64,000 bases of DNA, taken from Heracleum sosnowskyi (taxonomy: Eukaryota; Streptophyta; Magnoliopsida; Apiales; Apiaceae). The stretch spans positions 52,927,190 to 52,991,189 of the forward strand of contig CM061244.1 of NCBI GenBank assembly GCA_030848705.1, read 5' to 3'. Each line of letters starts with the position of its first letter. Position 1 is the first letter of the stretch. Both the position numbers and the translations under genes were made by a program. This document shows, piece by piece, positions 36,360 to 46,946 of the stretch. The notes beneath the pieces were generated by a model. The model saw only the letters and a list, made by a program, of their open reading frames with translations. It was not told the origin of the DNA and made no database searches.

Positions 36360-39300
36360 TTACTTGATTTCTTCAATATCAGGCACTGTCCTGAGATAAT
36401 CGATTAGAAGTCTCCTTTCAGCCTTTTCAAGCTCTTCCACCATGATTTCTTTCAGTTCCTTGAGCTCTGGATCACTTTCTCCAGTCTGGTAGATAGCAGC
36501 TCTCAGAGAATAAATGATGTTCTTCCTCATTTCATTTCCTAGCCGGATATAGTAAGATTTGTCTGACTCCAAGTTAAATTCCAACACTTTAATTCCAAGT
36601 GCTGTATTGAATTTAGCACTGTTCCTTTTCATCTCTACAAGCTTTCCATGAGCATCTCTGTACTTAGGAACATAAGCACTTGAAATTCTGGCTCCACACA
36701 AGACTTTAGACTTCATCATTCTCTCTCTTAAAACTTGAGCAGCATTGTGAGTACTTTGATTTTTCACTCTTAGTAGATATAAAACATACTCCAGCTCTTC
36801 CCATAGTTTTAGATGAATATCAGCTTCTCCAACTCTATAAACTCTTCCATCAGCCATAAAATATAACAAAAACTCCTTTTTGATTCCTCTGTGATAAATC
36901 ATCTGAACAGACTCTAACTTGTCAAGGTTTTCTTGAGTTACCCCAACACCAGATTCTGCCAGTGATGTATGATCTAAAGGACTGTTATTCACTCTTTTCT
37001 CTCTATGTGAACCCAAGCCAGATCTATCATAAGATTCTTTTCCCATTACAGTTCTGCTTTGTAAAATGTTCACATTTCCTGGCTTCAGAGTTTCATCTTT
37101 AGATGATCTTCGAAAAGTACCTTGGAGTTGTGGAGATATTAATTGAGTTTTTACAACTTGAGCAGTGTCAGATGTGGTCACAACTTTAACAGAATCATCA
37201 ACTTGAGCAACGTCAGTGGTTGATTTATTAGATCTTGATTCAACATGAGCCATGTCAGAGGTTGAATAAGCTTTCCTTGATAACTCAGGCTCTTCAATCA
37301 ATTTGCATTTTCCTTTGTCAATGTTTGAAATCACAGGCCTCCTTGTGTATTGTATACTCTGTTGAGTATTTTCTTTGATAGAAATTCCAATTTCTTTCTT
37401 TCTAGGAGCCTTTACTGATTTCTTCTTATAAGTACCAGCTTCAATCTTTTTCTGGTGTTCTTTAGCAAGAAGCTTCATCTCAGCATCTATATCTTCAACT
37501 GTGGCTTCACCACCATGTTCTTCCATGAAAATCTTAGCAACAATCTCTTCATCAGTGGTTGGATTTGATGAAATCACTAGACTTTTAAGTCTTGAAGAAG
37601 ATTGACTACCAGAGTTTAACCTTTCAGAGTTTGTCTGTCTAGCAGAGTTTGACCTAAGTCGCCCTTGCTCTTGAGAAGACTTTGACCTTTTCTCTGTTTC
37701 CCTGCTTCCACCATCATTTGAATCATCCCTCAGTCTCAAAGTTGGAGTCCTTCTGCATTTGTCTTTAGGTATCTTCTCCCCCTTTTTGACATCATCAGGA
37801 ATAAAAACTGATGTCAGCAACTCAAGTGATGCAGCAATAGAGTCAATCTTAGTAGATATGTCAGCTTGATTGCTCTCAACCCTTGTTAGCCTCTGCTTAA
37901 TCTCTTCTTGATCCTTTACCATAGATGTAAATTGAGCTCTATCTTTCTTTAGTGCTAACTCCTTAAGAGCAATATCATTACTCAATCCAAGAACAACCTT
38001 GTGAGTCTCATCAAAGCGGTTGTGCAATGATTTAACTTGAACAATGGTCACCTTAAAATGTGATAATAACTCAGGATTAGTAATCTCTGTAGCAGTCTTA
38101 TGTACAAAATCAGCAGCCCTTTGAGTAGAGAAAATGCAGTCTGCTCCTGACCAATTAGCATAATGCATTTCCCTGAAATGATCTTCAGTGGCATTGTGAT
38201 TTGCTTTGATAGACTCTGCTGTAGGATCTCTTAGAAAAGGTATAGACTCATCAGAGTCTGAAAGTTCAGCATTGATCCCAGAGTTTGCATGAAGAGAATG
38301 TTCAGAATTTTGATTATCATCTGCATCAACATTGTCTTGGATAGGCTCTGCAGCTTCTTCAAATGCATGCTCTGCAGTAGCTTCAGTATTTATCTGTGCA
38401 GCTTCTTCAAGAACTTGCTCTGCAACAGCTTCAACATTCTCAGAGTTTACATTTACAAAAACCTCTGTTTCTTCAGGAACAGTCTTAACCATATCCTCTG
38501 CTGTATCTGCATTTATCACCTCTACAGCAGCTTCAATTACCTGATCAACCTCCTCACCCATTTCAGGAATTGAATTATTGACAGAGAGAATCTCTGTATG
38601 AGTTGCAAGAGACTCATCTAGAATTTGGGTGGGTTGATCAGCTGCCACATCCTCAGTATCACAAACACTGACACTAGGATGTGCTTCAATTACTTTTTCA
38701 ATATCAACAAAGAAAGTTTCTTCCAAAGGCATCTCAGCCATATCATCAGTATTTGCATGAGCAACATAAAAGACATCTTCAGGAACTGCTTCAGGAGCTT
38801 CAACATTTGTAGCATCAACATTTTCAACATTTTCAACTTCAATATTTGGATCAGAAACATCCAACTCCTCAAAAAGATAATCAGCCACCAACTTTCTTCT
38901 TTTCTGATGTGAAATCTCATTGTCAGCAAAAGATGGCCTATTTGCCCTTCTTTTCTTCCTTGAAGTTCCAGCAGATGTTGACACCCCAATATCAACTGAT
39001 GATTTAGAAATCCTAGATGGCTTAGAACCCATATGCTTAGTTCTACCACTAGATTTTGGTTTATTGGGAAGAACAGTATCTAGAGGTTCAGGCTGTGATT
39101 CAGATTGTGGTTGTGGTTGAGTTTCAGATTGTGTTTGGGTAGAATTGATCAAAAACTGTTGAACCAACTCAGGTAATAAGAAATCACCTAGATTACCCTT
39201 CTTGACATCCTTGTTAATAAGATCAGAGAATACTCTTTTGTGCAGTTTAAAACAAGGAATAATATCATTATCAATAATATCTACCCCATTAACACAAACA

Positions 39301-39938
39301 GAAAATAAAATCTGACAGAAACGAGCAAAGTAAACTACCCTTCTGTTTTCAGTCATTTTCTCACCTAAATTAGTTAAAACTAATCTAGCAAAATCAAAAT
39401 GAGTACCATAAAGTAAAGAATACCCAATTTGCAGACTATCAGTGGGTATTGCATCCCAGTTGGTGCACTTCTTTCCGAACGTTCTTGTAATGCAATCGAA
39501 GAAAAAGCTCCACTCCTTTCTCAAGAACGGTCGCTTCAACTAACCTATCTTAGCCAAAGACCCACTGTATCCTATCTCCTTCATCATCCTTACCAAATCA
39601 GCATCACCAACAACAATGGTGTAAGCAGTATACTCACCAAAGCCCATAGCTGCACGAACTGTACCAGGAGTAATAAAATACTCTGTTTCTTGAAACTCGA
39701 AAATAATGGATGGTGTTCCTGATTCACCACCATCATCATAGACACCAGTCTCCCAGAAGCTTTTAATTTGTAATCCAGAAAGCTTCTCTGGTTCTACAAG
39801 AGCACGCCCGATCGGAGATTGGGCAAGAAAATTCTGCATCAGATGAAACGCCTCCGGTGCGTTCTCATTAGCCAATGGAGCAGCATAGTTGTTAGGAACA
39901 AATTCAAGATCAGAGGATACAAAAGCAGTAGAAGCCAT
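36360..39938 (-). pseudogene. Element C ORF3 (env-position ORF) with a single amber stop
   Basis: Start at ATG 39938 (MASTAFVSSDLEF). The frame is open for 132 codons, has one TAG at 39540-39542, and is then open in the same frame for 1059 codons. The N-terminal domain has KEWSFFFDCITRTF and VVYFARFCQIL. Next come a basic stretch (KKRRANR), a long acidic Val/Glu-rich region, a coiled coil, DDVKKGEK (37773-37790), a Lys-rich linker with repeated TSD(M/V/T)AQV units, and the C-terminal domain (LLYFMADGRVYRVGEAD, YIRLGNEMRKNIIYSLRAAIYQ). There is no signal peptide or membrane anchor. The lone stop could be recent decay or a readthrough codon; B and A have none there, which favours decay. Confidence 0.8.
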
Positions 39939-41281
39939 TAGAACGATTTAGAAATAATCAGAGAATGACTTAGAAAATTTTTGAGAGTGTTTGCAGTAAA
40001 AGTGTTTGTGAAAATGTGTGAATTGGAATAAGTTGTGAAAAGTTCAAATGAGTTTGTGTATTGGATATTAATACAAAAGAATTAATTAAAAACTGAACAG
40101 TTTCTAATCAATATACACAACTGTCTTACTCCGTGAAACGTGTGAGTGGGACACGTGGAACACATGCAATGACTGACAGCAGTAATTGACAGTTTCCAAT
40201 GCGCATGCGCAGTAAAAAGTGCAATAATTACCGCCTTTTACACTTTTCTAGACTCTCAACCTCTCTCCTCTGTTTAATACATTCTCGAACAACTGTCCAA
40301 TCATACTCTTTTTGAATTTTCCAAACAAATGTCTTTTCTCAAAATCATAATATGCCTGAAACAAACAAAATTTATTTTAATCATCAGAGATTAAAATTAA
40401 ATTATCTCGGCGTAGAGTACACAGTTCATCAGTGTTTACCAATCCTCATTCTTTATAAATAAACTCTTTTCACAAACTGTACAGGTGTGAATATTTGTGT
40501 GTAAATTAGCAGAGTTTACTGAATATGAATATTTAGATCATCTCAAAGTGCATAAAAGCCACAAACTAAAGCAGTAAAAACTGGTTGCTCAAACTCTCAT
40601 ATAGAATAAAATCTGATTTTTATATCTAAACTCTGTATTCTGATATCCTTTCATTTGGATATATCTTTTATTTTCACCCCCTTTATATATATAATTTTTT
40701 TTTCCAGTAATCAGTGGTTGGCACTAGTCACCAAAAATCAAAGATTTTAGCCCTTATTTCATACAATAAGTTCCTGGATCTTCCTAGGCACAACATGATC
40801 TCAAAGGAATTTGTGCTCTCTTTGGCATCTTTTGATTTGAGGGTGAAATATTTGTAACTAATTTTCAGAGTTTAGACTTTTCATCAGTTAATACAATTAA
40901 TTTATGAGAGAAAATGCAAACAGCTAATACAGACTCATTGTGTAGGATCAATAAACTAAGAGATGCTATAAATATAGAGACAGTATCATGCTGTGTAAAA
41001 TTTCTGAACATTTTGAAATCAGAATTTATATTACTTAGAAGGATTCATGATTACTTACTGAAAATCATGCTTCATACAAATTTCTTCATCGGTCCTTGTA
41101 TTTCAGACAAAAATCACAATCAGAGTTTAACATCAGACTTTAACCGACAGAGTATGACTGACAGAGTATGACTAACAGAGTTTACTATCAGAGTTTAACA
41201 TACTGGTACAAATAACAGTTAACACATGCAAAGAACCATGAGCATAAAATCATGTATAGAGTTTGAATCTAACCAGTATCT
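39939..41281 (-). other. Spacer between C pol and ORF3
   Basis: 1.3 kb without a supported gene. It carries repeated CAGAGTTTA/CAGAGTATG words at 41110-41200, a palindrome TGCGCATGCGCA at 40200-40211, and a CACGTG core at 40152-40157. The 85-codon frame at 40914-41171 runs antisense through the repeats and has no domain. Confidence 0.6.
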
Positions 41282-43370
41282 CTAGTCAAAACCAGAGATC
41301 ATCCCAAGTTCATTTACCAGCCTTGTAAAGGTAGCTTCACTCAAAGGTTTGGTGAAGATATCTGCAAGCTGTTGGTCTGTAGACACAAAATGAAGCTCAA
41401 TATCTCCTTCTTCCACATGTTCCCTGATAAAATGATACCTTATGCTGATGTGCTTGGTCATGGAGTGCTGTACTGGATTACCTATCATAGCAATAGCACT
41501 TTGATTATCACAGTAAATAGGTATTCTAGAGTACCTTAATCCATAGTCCAGCAATTGATTCTTCATCCATAAAATCTGTGCACAACAGCTACCAGCAGCT
41601 ATATACTCTGCTTCTGCTGTGGATGTTGAAATTGATTTCTGTCTCTTGCTGTACCAAGAAACTAATCTGTCACCAAGAAATTGACAACTTCCACTTGTGC
41701 TTTTTCTGTCTATCTTACAGCCTACAAAATCTGCATCAGAGTAACCAATTAATTTAAACTCTGATTCTCTAGGGTACCACAAACCGAGGGTTATGGTTCC
41801 TTTGAGATATTTGAAAATCCTCTTTACAGCTGTTAGATGTGGCTCTCTGGGGTCTGCTTGAAATCTTGCACAAAGACATGTTGCATACAAGATATCAGGT
41901 CTGCTTGCAGTGAGATAAAGAAGAGACCCTATCATCCCTCTATAGTTTGTCATATCTACTGAGGCTCCTGTGTCTTTGTCTAGCTTTGTTGCAGTTGCCA
42001 TGGGAGTTGTAGCAGATGAACTATCAAGCATACCAAATTTCTTGAGAAGATTTCTGGTGTATTTTGCTTGATTGATAAAAATCCCATCATCTGTTTGCTT
42101 GACCTGTAAGCCTAGAAAATAACTAAGCTCTCCCATCATACTCATTTGATATCTTGACTGCATAAGCTTGGCAAATTTCTTACAGAGTTTGTCATTAGTA
42201 GACCCAAAAATTATGTCATCCACATAGATTTGAACTAACAGCAAATCATCACCAAAATTAAAATAGAACAAGGTTTTGTCAATTGTACCTCTAGTGAACC
42301 CACTTTCTAAAAGAAATTGAGCCAGAGTTTCATACCATGCTCTAGGTGCCTGCTTTAGTCCATATAATGCCTTATCAAGTCTGTAGACATAATCTGGATG
42401 TTTGGAATCTACAAACCCTGGTGGTTGTTCAACAAACACTTCTTCTTCAAGTTTCCCATTGAGAAAAGCACTTTTCACATCCATCTGAAAGACTTTAAAC
42501 TTCTTGTGAGCAGCATAGGCCAGAAAAATCCTTATTGCCTCCAATCTTGCAACTGGAGCAAAGGTTTCATCATAGTCAATTCCTTCCTGCTGTGAATAGC
42601 CTTTAGCCACAAGTCTAGCTTTATTCCTTGTAATCACTCCATCACTGTCTGTTTTGTTTCTGAAAACCCACTTTGTACCAACAATAGATCTGTTCTTTGG
42701 TCTTGGTACAAGTGTCCAGACTTCATTCCTCTCAAATTCATTTAACTCCTCTTGCATTGCTGTTATCCAGTTAGCATCTTGAAGAGCTTCTTCCACTTTC
42801 TTGGGCTCTGTTTGAGATAAGAATGCATGAAACAGACATTAATTATTTGTAGCACTTCTAGTTCTTACACTAGCTTCTGGATCTCCAATTATCAAGTCAG
42901 GTGTATGGGATTGTGTCCACCTTCTTGCTGTTGGTAATTGGCTTCTATTATCATTATTAGATCCTCCCCCTTGATCCATGCTCTCCTGATTTTCTTCTTG
43001 ACTATTTGCATTCTCTGAGGCTCCCCTGAATTGGACTGTTCAGTATTTGAACTTTCAGAGTTTGACTCAGAGTTTCTGTTTGATTCTTTATTTGACCCTC
43101 TTTCAGAATTTGAGTCATTACTTTGAGAAGTTTCTGAAGTTTCTTCACGCTCCCCCTCAACTGGTTCTCTATTTTGTTCTGTCAGAGAAAATTCGTCAGT
43201 GTTTACCAGTAGAGGATCAGAGTATGCTTCGTCAGAGTTTGTTGGATTTGCTGCATTAGAGTTTACATCATCAGAGTATAGATCTTCATTTTCAAAGCGA
43301 AGTTGATCATGATATTCTTCATCTTCTATTCCAGTTATTTTCTTGTCATCAAATGACACATGTATAGATT
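41282..43370 (-). pseudogene. pol: Element C pol, 3' part (INT tail, linker, RT, RNase H)
   Basis: Continues the C pol after the B insertion; the codon series across AGATT is unbroken (VIMES then IHVSFDD). The INT-RT linker is rich in NSE/NSES repeats written with AACTCTGA. A one-base change near 43010-43030 and a TAA at 42839-42841 break the frame. From 42796 the RT and RNase H are open to GMISGFD: YVDDIIFGST, MSMMGELSYFLGLQV, DADFVGCKIDRKSTSG, STAEAEYIAAGSCC, YCDNQSAIAM, FTKPLSEATF. Note V for the usual A in DADFVG. Confidence 0.85.
42962..42973 (-). other. Purine tract in the C INT-RT linker
   Basis: On the minus strand, CAAGGGGGAGGA (encodes QGGG in the pol frame), at the position of CTCAGGGGGAG in A and B. 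A candidate central polypurine tract. Confidence 0.5.
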
Positions 43371-44077
43371 TGTTAGGAATATGTTGTTCTTGATGATAAA
43401 CATAAAACACTTAGTAGAATTTGTGTAAAGTCATTTTTGTAACTGTCAACGAAATGGCATACTTTGCAGCATTCCGTTGACAGGAAGCTCATCAACGAAA
43501 TGAGTGTTGTAGCAATTGCATTGTACAATACTTCTCAGTATGATAGGCATTCTGTTATATGTTTTAGATAGGTTTTCTAAGTCATGTTGACTTAGTACTA
43601 GATAGGCAAAATAGGTTGGTTAATTGTAAATATGTAATGCCTTGTAATTCTGCCTAAGTGAAGACATGTCAACGGTATGAAGACTACTCTGTCAACGGTA
43701 TGGAGTTTACCCATCAACGAAACGAGGGAAACACCATCAACGGAATGAAGAATGAAGCTATCAACGAAACACATCTCCTTGCTATCAACGAATCAATGTT
43801 GCTTTTTGAACAGTTGACAAAGTGATAGTGACAGTTTACTGAACAGATCTAAAAGGAGATATGGAAGTGTACTTTGCATTGGAAGCCATCAAAGTGGATA
43901 CAGGAAATAAGGAAACATTCCAATTTCCAATAAGGCTCTTGGAAATGATTATAATGAGCATGAAGACAAAAGCAAAGATCTCCAAGGACCATTGGACAAA
44001 AGGAATGAAAAGCAAGCTACTGATGGTTACTACAGTTATTCTTTAGTTTAACCAAACGTAGAATTGTAAACTTGGGA

Positions 44078-44084
44078 TATATAA
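44078..44084 (+). promoter_or_regulatory. TATA box in B 5' LTR
   Basis: TATATAA in GGGATATATAACCAAG, about 310 bp before the LTR end. The same site is at 56179-56185 in the 3' LTR. Confidence 0.5.
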
Positions 44085-44335
44085 CCAAGTGTAGCAGTTA
44101 CTTTAGAAAAGTAAGAGAAGAAACACAAATAGATTGTATTAGCTATTTTGAGAGCAATTCTTCTCTACAACCTTGTAACTGAGCAGCTGTGTACTTTTGT
44201 ATCACAGATTATTTCCGCAATAAAAACACTTCAGTTGGATCATCAAACAATCCAACTGAATTATTTATATCTTGTGTTTTTATTTATTCAGTTCAGTTTT
44301 ATTTTATAAAGTGTTTTAGTTTCAAGAAAATATCA

Positions 44336-44368
44336 AGAATTGTATTCAACCCCCCCTTCTACAATTCT
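44336..44368 (+). other. C-loop hairpin in B 5' LTR
   Basis: Arms AGAATTGTA (44336-44344) and TACAATTCT (44360-44368) pair perfectly around TTCAACCCCCCCTTC. The repeat is at 56437-56469. The stem differs from A and F at several pairs, always with matching changes in both arms. Confidence 0.8.
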
Positions 44369-44392
44369 GTTAGGTCATTTGGGAATAACAAT

Positions 44393-44404
44393 TGGTATCA
44401 GAGC
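44393..44404 (+). other. Primer-binding site of element B
   Basis: TGGTATCAGAGC, the standard complement of initiator Met-tRNA, two bases after the LTR. Confidence 0.95.
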
Positions 44405-44454
44405 GAGCTTCTAACATACAAGAAGTTTAAAGATCAAGACCAAAAACAGAAACC

Positions 44455-46926
44455 ATGGTGAAGAAGGATGCAGGTGTGAAGATACCAGTTCTTGATAAAG
44501 ACAATTACTTTCACTGGAAAGTAAAGATGCATTTACATCTCATGTCTATGGATGAGAGGTATGTAGACTGCATTGAGAAAGGTCCACACGTTCCCATGAA
44601 GCTTGATTCTAGAGTTGGACTGCCAGATGATGCACCTGATGTAGAGATTCCAAAAACTGTCTCAGAATGGACTGTTGAAGATATTGCAGAAGTTCATAAA
44701 GACAAAAGGACCATGAACATTCTGTTTAATGGTTTGGAGCAAGAGATGTTTGACAATGTTATCAACTGTACAACCTCTAAGGAAGTATGGGATACTGTTA
44801 GAACTCTCTGTGAAGGAACTGAGCAAGTCAGGGAAAATAAAATGCAACTCCTTATACAACAATATGAGCATTTTCATTTTAAAGCTGGTGAAACCCTAAA
44901 TGACACGTTTAGTAGGTTTCAAAAGCTTTTGAATGGATTAAAGTTGTATGGGAGGATCTATCAAACCAAGGATTCAAACCTTAAATTTCTTAGAGCTCTT
45001 CCAAAAGAATGGAAGCCTATGACTGTTTCTCTCAGAAACACTCAAGAGTACAAAGACTACACTCTTGAAAGGCTTTATGGAACCTTGAAGACTTATGAGC
45101 TGGAAATGGAGCAAGATGAGGAAATTGAAAAGGTACAAAAGAAGGGTGGATCTATTGCATTAATTGCATCAGTGAACCAACTTGAAGATGACAATAAAGA
45201 AGCTGCAAAGGCCACAACTAGTCGATCTAGTTGTAGGAGTGATGTTAGCAAGGGTAAAGACAAGATGACAGAAGAAGAAGAATCAGAACCAGCCAACTTG
45301 GAGGACTTAGATGAGATTGATGAACACATTGCTTTTCTGTCTAGAAAATTCTCTAAGTTCAAGTTCAAAAGAAACTCAGAAGCAAGGCCACCAAGAAGAG
45401 ACTTTCAACCTAGCAAAACAAACTGGATTGAAAAGTCTAAGTCAAAATGTTTCAATTGTGGAATGCTTGGTCACTTTGCTGGAGACTGCAGAAAGCCCAA
45501 GGTTGAGAAGGGCAACAGGAAATTTGAGCCTGTTGATTATAAAAAGAAATACTTTGAACTTCTCAAACAAAAAGAAAAGGCTTTCATGTCTCAGGAGTAT
45601 GATTGGGCTGGTAATGGTGAAGATTCTGATGATGATGTTGAGTATGTCAACTTGGCTCTTATGGCTGACAATCATGAGCAGGAAGCAAGTTCCTCAAGCA
45701 ACCAGGTAACAATTACTAATCTTTCTGAGCTTTCTAAAGAGGAATGCGACAATGCAGTAAATGAAATGTCTACTGTATTATATAATTTGCGTGTTACTCT
45801 TAAATCACTTACTAAAGAGAACTCTAGAATAAAAGAGACCAATCTGCTCTTAAGTGATAGGAATGCAATGTTAGAAGCACAGCTCATTGAATTTGAGAAA
45901 ATGAGATGTGTTAGTAGGGATGCTAAGAAGGAACTTGAGATCGTGTTACAAAGGGAAGAAATTCTTAAAACACAACTTGAGATAGAACAAGGTGTGATTG
46001 CAAAATGGAAGGATGCCAGGAATGTTGCTGCCAACATAATTAATGTTCAAGGCGTGGAATCCTTATGTGAGCAATCATGGAAAAGGAACAAAGAGAAGCT
46101 AGGGTATGTTGGTGAAACCTTAGAATCAGAAACAGAGTCAACAAACAACAATGATCATTTGTTGAAGGTTGATATGTCAACGGAATGCAATGTTTCGTTG
46201 ACACATGAACCATCAACCGATCAGGCTGTTTCGTTGACAGACAAAGAAAAAAATAAACTCACTAGACTTAATGACAAGTATGGTCCTGTCACCAAGAACT
46301 TTGTTCAAGGTGAGTCTAGTAAATCAAAGAAAATTGAGAAGCCTGTTGAGAGAGCTAATGTAGGTCACTTGTCTAACAAGCAATTGAAAGACAAGGTAGA
46401 GAAAGTTCATAATGAGGCTAAGGGAAATAAAAAGAATAACAGGAATGGCAAAGTAGGAATTAACAAACACAACAATTACACACCTGATAAATATGCTCCT
46501 AGAAAGACATGTGTTAATTGTGGAAGTGTTAGTCATTTGTCTACTAACTGCAAATCTGTTAAGAAATCTGCTAATGTGAAAATGCCCAAGCCTGCAATGA
46601 ACAGTTCCATGCCTACAATGCCTGTTATGTCTAACATGTTTGCTCCATATGCACAATTTCAGAATCCATATGCTAGCATGCCATTTGTGTCTAATCCTTA
46701 CATGAATATGTTTAACATGCCACAAATGCCATGGAACATGAATAACATGATTGTTCCTCCAACTATGCATGCTATGAATGAAAATATGAGCAACCCTCAG
46801 AAATCAACACCAAGGGTAAAGATTGATTTGAATCAATCTGAGCCCAAAGTGAAAAATGGTACAAAAGGGAATGCAAAGGCTAACAAGACAGGACCCAAGG
46901 AAACTTGGGTACCAAAATCAACTTGA
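44455..46926 (+). CDS. gag: Element B Gag, long form (unspliced reading)
   Basis: Start ATG 44455 (context ACCATGG), 823 codons. The first 417 hold the copia Gag fold (YFHWKVKMHLHL near residue 25, EVWDTVRTLCEG near 120), a Lys/Glu segment, the CCHC knuckle CFNCGMLGHFAGDC (about 331-344) and the acidic DDDVEYVNLALMAD. Beyond codon 417, where CAG|GTAACA offers a 5' splice site, the protein adds a coiled coil (about 430-540), a linker with VSLT written by the B word, a second knuckle CVNCGSVSHLSTNC (about 684-697) and a Met/Asn/Pro-rich tail, ending TWVPKST. Gag builds the particle. The extra tail would be absent from Gag-Pol if splicing occurs. Confidence 0.9.
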   Translation: MVKKDAGVKIPVLDKDNYFHWKVKMHLHLMSMDERYVDCIEKGPHVPMKLDSRVGLPDDAPDVEIPKTVSEWTVEDIAEVHKDKRTMNILFNGLEQEMFDNVINCTTSKEVWDTVRTLCEGTEQVRENKMQLLIQQYEHFHFKAGETLNDTFSRFQKLLNGLKLYGRIYQTKDSNLKFLRALPKEWKPMTVSLRNTQEYKDYTLERLYGTLKTYELEMEQDEEIEKVQKKGGSIALIASVNQLEDDNKEAAKATTSRSSCRSDVSKGKDKMTEEEESEPANLEDLDEIDEHIAFLSRKFSKFKFKRNSEARPPRRDFQPSKTNWIEKSKSKCFNCGMLGHFAGDCRKPKVEKGNRKFEPVDYKKKYFELLKQKEKAFMSQEYDWAGNGEDSDDDVEYVNLALMADNHEQEASSSSNQVTITNLSELSKEECDNAVNEMSTVLYNLRVTLKSLTKENSRIKETNLLLSDRNAMLEAQLIEFEKMRCVSRDAKKELEIVLQREEILKTQLEIEQGVIAKWKDARNVAANIINVQGVESLCEQSWKRNKEKLGYVGETLESETESTNNNDHLLKVDMSTECNVSLTHEPSTDQAVSLTDKEKNKLTRLNDKYGPVTKNFVQGESSKSKKIEKPVERANVGHLSNKQLKDKVEKVHNEAKGNKKNNRNGKVGINKHNNYTPDKYAPRKTCVNCGSVSHLSTNCKSVKKSANVKMPKPAMNSSMPTMPVMSNMFAPYAQFQNPYASMPFVSNPYMNMFNMPQMPWNMNNMIVPPTMHAMNENMSNPQKSTPRVKIDLNQSEPKVKNGTKGNAKANKTGPKETWVPKST

Positions 46927-46946
46927 TTTGGTTTTATTGTGTGCAG
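45706..46946 (+). other. Proposed gag intron of element B
   Basis: 1241 bp from GTAACA (after CAG) to TTATTGTGTGCAG (before GGA). Both borders are between codons. Exon 1 (44455-45705) is 417 codons and exon 2 (46947-50276) 1110 with stop. The gag stop TGA lies about 20 bases before the acceptor in a T-rich run. 1241 is not a multiple of three, so without removal pol is in another frame. Supported by the same layout in A and C and by exact absence in D. Confidence 0.75.

Larger units (their letters stand above)
43371..44390 (+). mobile_element. 5' LTR of element B
   Basis: 1020 bp. Eight words of the TCAACGAAA/TCAACGG type lie in its first 420 bp, at about 43445, 43473, 43490, 43668, 43691, 43712, 43735 and 43759-43790. 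TATATAA is at 44078 and the C-loop hairpin at 44336-44368. The 61-codon frame at 43861-44046 is repeated in the 3' LTR only because the LTRs are identical; it is not supported as a gene. Confidence 0.95.

Noticed and set aside
40914..41171. 85-codon plus-strand frame in the C spacer
   Set aside because: It runs through CAGAGTTT repeats antisense to C, with no domain or relatives in the window.
43861..44046. 61-codon frame found identically at 43861 and 55962
   Set aside because: It repeats only because the two LTRs are almost identical. It lies upstream of the TATA-like site and has no domain.
46905..46946. Ribosomal -1 frameshift as the gag-pol link
   Set aside because: The gag-to-pol offset is +2 in A and B but +1 in C, no conserved slippery heptamer was seen, and D shows the two parts joined at splice borders.
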